From Kiritimatiellia bacterium (GTDB taxonomy: Bacteria; Verrucomicrobiota; Kiritimatiellia; JAAZAB01), in the NCBI GenBank assembly GCA_028718125.1, contig JAQUMN010000004.1:1-64000 (forward strand): DNA of 64,000 nt. The letters are read 5' to 3'. Positions 60,980-64,000 of this stretch are shown here, one piece after another. How positions within the stretch are numbered: the first letter of the stretch is position 1; the number at the start of each line of letters is the position of its first letter. The position numbers and the translations under genes are program-made. The notes below the pieces were generated by a model that was not told the origin of the DNA, made no database searches, and saw nothing but the letters and a program-made list of their open reading frames with translations.

Positions 60980-61810
60980 TCACCGCCACAACCAGACCAA
61001 CGATTCAGGCAGGATCGCCCCGCCATGCTGGCCGTTGTGTTCGCCGTCGCCATAATCCAGACGATAGTCGTATCCCGCGAAGTTCAACGCCGCCGCCATT
61101 TCCAGATTCGCCAGCGGCCAATGGCCCCACCCCACATCCAGGTCGTTGGATCCGGCCTGGAGAAAAATGCGGATCGGCTTGCGCGTGGTTTTGCGGATCA
61201 AGGTCGGGTACACATGCCCGCCACGGATGTTGGCAAAACTGCCCACGTGGCTGAGCACTTTGCCGAAGGCGTCCGGCCGCTCCCACGCCACCGTCCAGGA
61301 ACAGATCCCCCCGGAACTCATGCCGCAGATGGCCCGCCCTTCGGGGCTCGAGGTCAACCGATGCGTTTGACTGACGGCCGGCAGGATCTCCTCCAGCAGA
61401 AAACGAGCGTACTGGTCGCTGAGCGTGTCGTATTCGATGCTGCGCTGGCTGCCGTCATGACCCGGCGGCGGCGGGGCGCCCGGCACTGTTCCGGGGTCGA
61501 TAAAAATGCCGATGGTAACGGGCATTTCCTTTTTGTGGATCAAGTTGTCGAAAACAACCGGAACGCGCAAATTGCCGTCTTCGCTGACATAGCCGCCGCC
61601 GTCCTGAAAGACCATGACGCAGGCCGGGGAATCGGCCTTGTATTGCGCCGGGACATATACCCAGAAGTTCCGTTCCGTCCCGGGGAAGATTGAACTTCGC
61701 CATTCGTGTTTGGTAACGCTACCGCGAGGCACCCCTGGCTGGCGCTGGGAATCAGCGCCCAGAACGAACGGCCCGGGCTTGGGCACGGGTATTACAAATT
61801 TCTCCGGCAT
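60980..61810 (-). CDS. Alpha/beta-hydrolase esterase (enterochelin-esterase-like)
   Basis: A 276-residue esterase of the D-class used by some enterochelin esterases and carbohydrate esterases. RNFWVYVPAQYKADSPACVMVFQDGGGYV holds the start of the core. SDQYARFLLEEILPAVSQTHRLTSSPEGRAICGMSSGG has the nucleophile Ser165 in GMSSG. The downstream NDLDVGWGHWPL and EHNGQHGGAILPE blocks give the Asp and His of the triad. No signal peptide, so the enzyme is probably cytoplasmic. Substrate not known. It is adjacent on the same strand to the FAD oxidase, 277 bp apart. Confidence 0.8.
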   Translation of the reverse strand: MPEKFVIPVPKPGPFVLGADSQRQPGVPRGSVTKHEWRSSIFPGTERNFWVYVPAQYKADSPACVMVFQDGGGYVSEDGNLRVPVVFDNLIHKKEMPVTIGIFIDPGTVPGAPPPPGHDGSQRSIEYDTLSDQYARFLLEEILPAVSQTHRLTSSPEGRAICGMSSGGICSWTVAWERPDAFGKVLSHVGSFANIRGGHVYPTLIRKTTRKPIRIFLQAGSNDLDVGWGHWPLANLEMAAALNFAGYDYRLDYGDGEHNGQHGGAILPESLVWLWR

Positions 61811-62130
61811 GATGATTCCCCAAGTGGTTACCGATTCGGCGCTAAGGCAGTAATATTGCCGCGAGATTCGATTCTATGTCAAGGACACTCTTCCGTTTGT
61901 CGGGACGGCGAACACGGCTGCATCATCTATGCTGAAACCAGCGGCGTCGCAGTCCCGATACCCGCCCACGGCGTGACCGGGACGCCCTCCAATATCGAAA
62001 AAAATTGGCATTCATGGAGGGGCAGCCTGCCCGCCATAGTCCGGCAGTTGCCGAACGAAGGAGGGAGCTCCTGCGAGACCGTTCTTGACACAGCCAGGGG
62101 CAGCGAGTGAAAAAAAGAGATTCCGCATGT
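61811..62130. other. Intergenic stretch with the second dispersed repeat copy
   Basis: No gene. About 61914-62089 is the reverse-complement of the repeat at 14289-14445. The flanking bases show no clear promoter or terminator. Confidence 0.6.
61914..62089 (-). repeat. Dispersed repeat, copy 2
   Basis: Read on the minus strand this ~176-bp segment repeats the blocks GTCAAGAACGGTCTCGC, CAACTGCCGGACTATGGCGG, ATTGGAGGGCG and GGTTTCAGCAT of the copy at 14289-14445. It has ~20 extra bases between the GGAGGGCG block and GCGACGCCGCTGG. The ends of the copies agree in TCAAGAACGG at one side and GCAGCC(G/C)TGT at the other. Confidence 0.85.
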
Positions 62131-63171
62131 TCATTCTGCCAGGCGGGATGCACGGAGCTGTCCGCAGGCGGCATCCACTCCGCCGCCCTTGGATATGCGC
62201 AGGGTAACATTCAGCCGCTCGCGCTCAAGTATATTGAGAAACTCGCGGATAACCGGCGCCGTGGGCGCACGCCCTTCAAATTCCGCCACGGTGCTCAGCG
62301 GAATCAGGTTCACCCGCGCATGGATCGGGCGCAGGATGCGTACCAGCTCACGAGCCTGTTCGGGCGAATCATTGACGCCCTGGATCAACGTATATTCGAA
62401 GGTGATCAGCCGACCGGTCTGCTCGGCGTAGGCGCGGCAGGCTTCCAATAAGTCGCCCAACGGGTATTTGCGGTTGACCGGCAGGAGGCGCGAGCGCAGG
62501 GCATCGTCCGGCGCGTGCAGGGAGATCGAGAGTTCCACCTGCAGGCCTTCCTGCGCCAGACGCTGAATGCCGGGAATAATCCCGCAGGTGCTGATGGTTA
62601 TCCGGCGCGCGCCGAGGCTTAAGCCCTCGGGATCGTTAATGATCCGGACGGCCGCCAGGACGGCATCGTAATTATCCAGCGGCTCGCCCATGCCCATGAA
62701 GACAAGATTCGAAGGTGTTGCCCCCAGGCTTCGGGCGGCGACGATCACCTGCCCTACGACCTCGCCCGCCTCCAGGTTGCGCCGGAACCCGGCTTTGCCG
62801 CTGGCGCAGAAAGCGCAGTTGAATTTGCAGCCCACCTGGCTGGAAACGCACAGCGTCGTGCGGCCCCGTGCCGGGATCAGGACTTCCTCCACCCAGTCGC
62901 CGTCCTGCAAGGCTATCAGGAACTTGGTGGTGGTTCCAACGCCCGCTTCGCTTTGGGTGCGGGCGATCGTGGCCGAAGCCAGGGCCAGGCGCCGGGCAAG
63001 CGCCTGCCGCAGGGAAAGGGGAATATTTTTCATTTCAGACCAATCGGCTGCGAACCGGTGATAGAGCCAATCCCTGATTTGCCGGGCACGGTAGGCGGGT
63101 TGGCCCAGTTCGCGGCAAATCTCCGCGACCTGTTCGCTGGTCAGGCCGTGAATAAGAGGCAACGCGTTCAT
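62131..63171 (-). CDS. rlmN: 23S rRNA/tRNA adenine C2-methyltransferase RlmN
   Basis: Radical-SAM enzyme that methylates C2 of A2503 in 23S rRNA and A37 in tRNA. The 346-residue protein has the cluster motif C115-KFN-C119-AF-C122 (GCKFNCAFCASG). The second catalytic Cys, the family methyl carrier, is C336 in GVDAACGQL. GMGEPLDNYDAV, ITISTCGI and YPLGDLLEACRAY are typical of RlmN. ATG 63171 fits the family. It has no partner genes nearby and is the only gene between the esterase and the small membrane genes. Confidence 0.95.
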   Translation of the reverse strand: MNALPLIHGLTSEQVAEICRELGQPAYRARQIRDWLYHRFAADWSEMKNIPLSLRQALARRLALASATIARTQSEAGVGTTTKFLIALQDGDWVEEVLIPARGRTTLCVSSQVGCKFNCAFCASGKAGFRRNLEAGEVVGQVIVAARSLGATPSNLVFMGMGEPLDNYDAVLAAVRIINDPEGLSLGARRITISTCGIIPGIQRLAQEGLQVELSISLHAPDDALRSRLLPVNRKYPLGDLLEACRAYAEQTGRLITFEYTLIQGVNDSPEQARELVRILRPIHARVNLIPLSTVAEFEGRAPTAPVIREFLNILERERLNVTLRISKGGGVDAACGQLRASRLAE

Positions 63172-63435
63172 AAGCTGAATTTAAGATCCCATGGCGGCAA
63201 CGTGCAAAAAGTCGCCTTCAACGGCAATTAATGTCACGAGTTCGATATTGACTACGCATGACGAATGCCTACCATATTTCAACATCTGGATTCCGATATC
63301 GGCCAATTTGGCCGATCAAACATTCAATATCAAGTTATCAGATCAAAAGGACCTGTCAATTAGTGGTTCCCGCAATCAGGCCGCCACGGGAACATCGGGA
63401 TTCGAATGGGCCAAAATTATGGAGGTTATAAAAGC
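63172..63435. other. Short intergenic stretch before small membrane genes
   Basis: No gene with convincing features; two short frames open on the plus strand lack ribosome sites and are not conserved-looking. It is the divergent region between rlmN and the small membrane gene at 63436, so promoters for both should lie here. Confidence 0.4.
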
Positions 63436-63639
63436 ATGAATTCCCAAATTTTAGGATTGCGAGTAGCAAGCGTCCTTTTCGGGTTGATGGCAATAGCGCA
63501 ATTATCGCGGGTTTTGATACGCCCCGCAATACGCGTGGCTGACCATCTAATGCCACTATGGCCAAGCGTGCTGGCTTTCGTTATCTTGCTTGGTTTGTGC
63601 CTATGGCTGTGGAAACTCTCTAGCACGCCGGCTAAATGA
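63436..63639 (+). CDS. Small two-helix membrane protein
   Basis: Family not recognised. A 67-residue protein with helices at about 5-25 (ILGLRVASVLFGLMAIAQL) and 42-61 (LWPSVLAFVILLGLCLWLWKL), a short loop, and a Lys-containing end, so it should be an inner-membrane protein. GGAGG lies ten bases before ATG 63436. The longer upstream frame is not used. Its plus-strand neighbours are a second small membrane gene and a gene running off the window. Role unknown. Confidence 0.6.
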   Translation: MNSQILGLRVASVLFGLMAIAQLSRVLIRPAIRVADHLMPLWPSVLAFVILLGLCLWLWKLSSTPAK

Positions 63640-63793
63640 GCGAAGCCCGTCTTTGACCACCTAACCAGCGGGTGAATCGATTACCCCGGACATGTTGATT
63701 AATCATGAAACCGGAAAACCAATTGAATATTATCCTGCATTTTCCAACAGCCATGGCGATCATGTCGTGTAGGTGAGTCGCGGAAAACATGGT

Positions 63794-63970
63794 ATGATTG
63801 TTGTTAAAGCTGCTGGTCAAGGTATGTGGTTTGATAATGGAACTCCACATGACACAGACTTAAACGATATTCGGCGGGTTGTATGGCGGGTTATGGGAGC
63901 AGGTTTTATTATGGCAATGCTTGCCTGCTTCTGGTGGATAGCGGCGCAGTTCGCTAACGAAAGGAAATAA
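63794..63970 (+). CDS. Small membrane protein
   Basis: Family not recognised. About 58 residues (MIVVKAAGQGMWFDNGTPHD...) with a single C-terminal helix VMGAGFIMAMLACFWWIAAQFA. The frame continues upstream to a GTG at 63773, but ATG 63794 is the first good start; no strong ribosome site is visible. It is followed by a new ATG at 63972, one base after the TAA stop, so the two are probably in one operon. Confidence 0.45.
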   Translation: MIVVKAAGQGMWFDNGTPHDTDLNDIRRVVWRVMGAGFIMAMLACFWWIAAQFANERK

Positions 63971-63971
63971 A

Positions 63972-64000
63972 ATGGAAACGACACTCAAGTGTGGTAAGCA
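63972..64000 (+). CDS. Start of a gene cut by the window end
   Basis: The ATG at 63972 follows AAGGAAATAAA, a good ribosome site, and reads METTLKCGK as far as the window goes. The start one base after the previous stop supports an operon with the small membrane gene. No family can be named from nine residues. Confidence 0.5.

Overview
The window reads as chromosomal DNA of a Gram-negative bacterium of moderately high GC. Outer-membrane and lipoprotein-type genes and a very large surface-polysaccharide region support this. A PVC-group bacterium (Kiritimatiellota, Lentisphaerota or Verrucomicrobiota) or a similar anaerobe is my guess. The hints are a UroD-type methyltransferase-like protein, a family 25 glycosyltransferase resembling chlamydial ones, HypA/HypB, GxxExxY and four-helix-bundle accessory genes, and many small palindromic repeats. 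No rRNA or phylogenetic marker decides this.

Region 1 (1-11.6 kb) is mosaic. It has a SpoU-type rRNA/tRNA methyltransferase, two small secreted proteins (one split by an in-frame TAG), two GIY-YIG proteins around a tRNA-Ser(CGA) and its fragments, an outer-membrane barrel, a cupin, HypB, a probably exported amidinotransferase-like protein, a frameshifted GT25 gene, a lipoprotein fragment, HypA, and a divergent CHASE2-adenylate cyclase.

Region 2 (11.7-56.8 kb) is a polysaccharide factory of about 45 kb. On the plus strand lie dTDP-rhamnose genes (rfbC, rfbA-like, rfbD, and rfbB at 25.3 kb), an FG-GAP protein and a DUF4214-membrane protein. Nearly everything else is on the minus strand. The parts are a WecA-like initiating transferase, an Fnl set for UDP-N-acetyl-L-fucosamine with its WbuB-like transferase, at least ten glycosyltransferase domains, a probable Wzy, a Wzx flippase, large GT-C-like membrane proteins, a sugar aminotransferase with a GNAT acetyltransferase, and an RfbF/RfbG/RfbH set for a CDP-dideoxyhexose precursor. 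This fits a Wzx/Wzy-dependent O-antigen or capsule. Accessory genes interrupt it: two VapBC-like pairs, a GxxExxY gene between inverted repeats, and a four-helix-bundle (S23-like) gene.

Region 3 (57-64 kb) returns to ordinary genes: endonuclease III, a UroD-family protein, a GlcD-like FAD oxidase, an esterase, RlmN, and a few small membrane proteins running off the window end.

No CRISPR array, phage, transposase or clear new defence system was seen. The most unusual content is the repeat structure: a cluster of perfect palindromes next to tRNA-Ser with a duplicated tRNA 3' end, a 165-bp element with 13-bp terminal inverted repeats, a 160-175-bp repeat present twice, and dispersed heptamer-like repeats. 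There are also two broken genes and several domain fusions.
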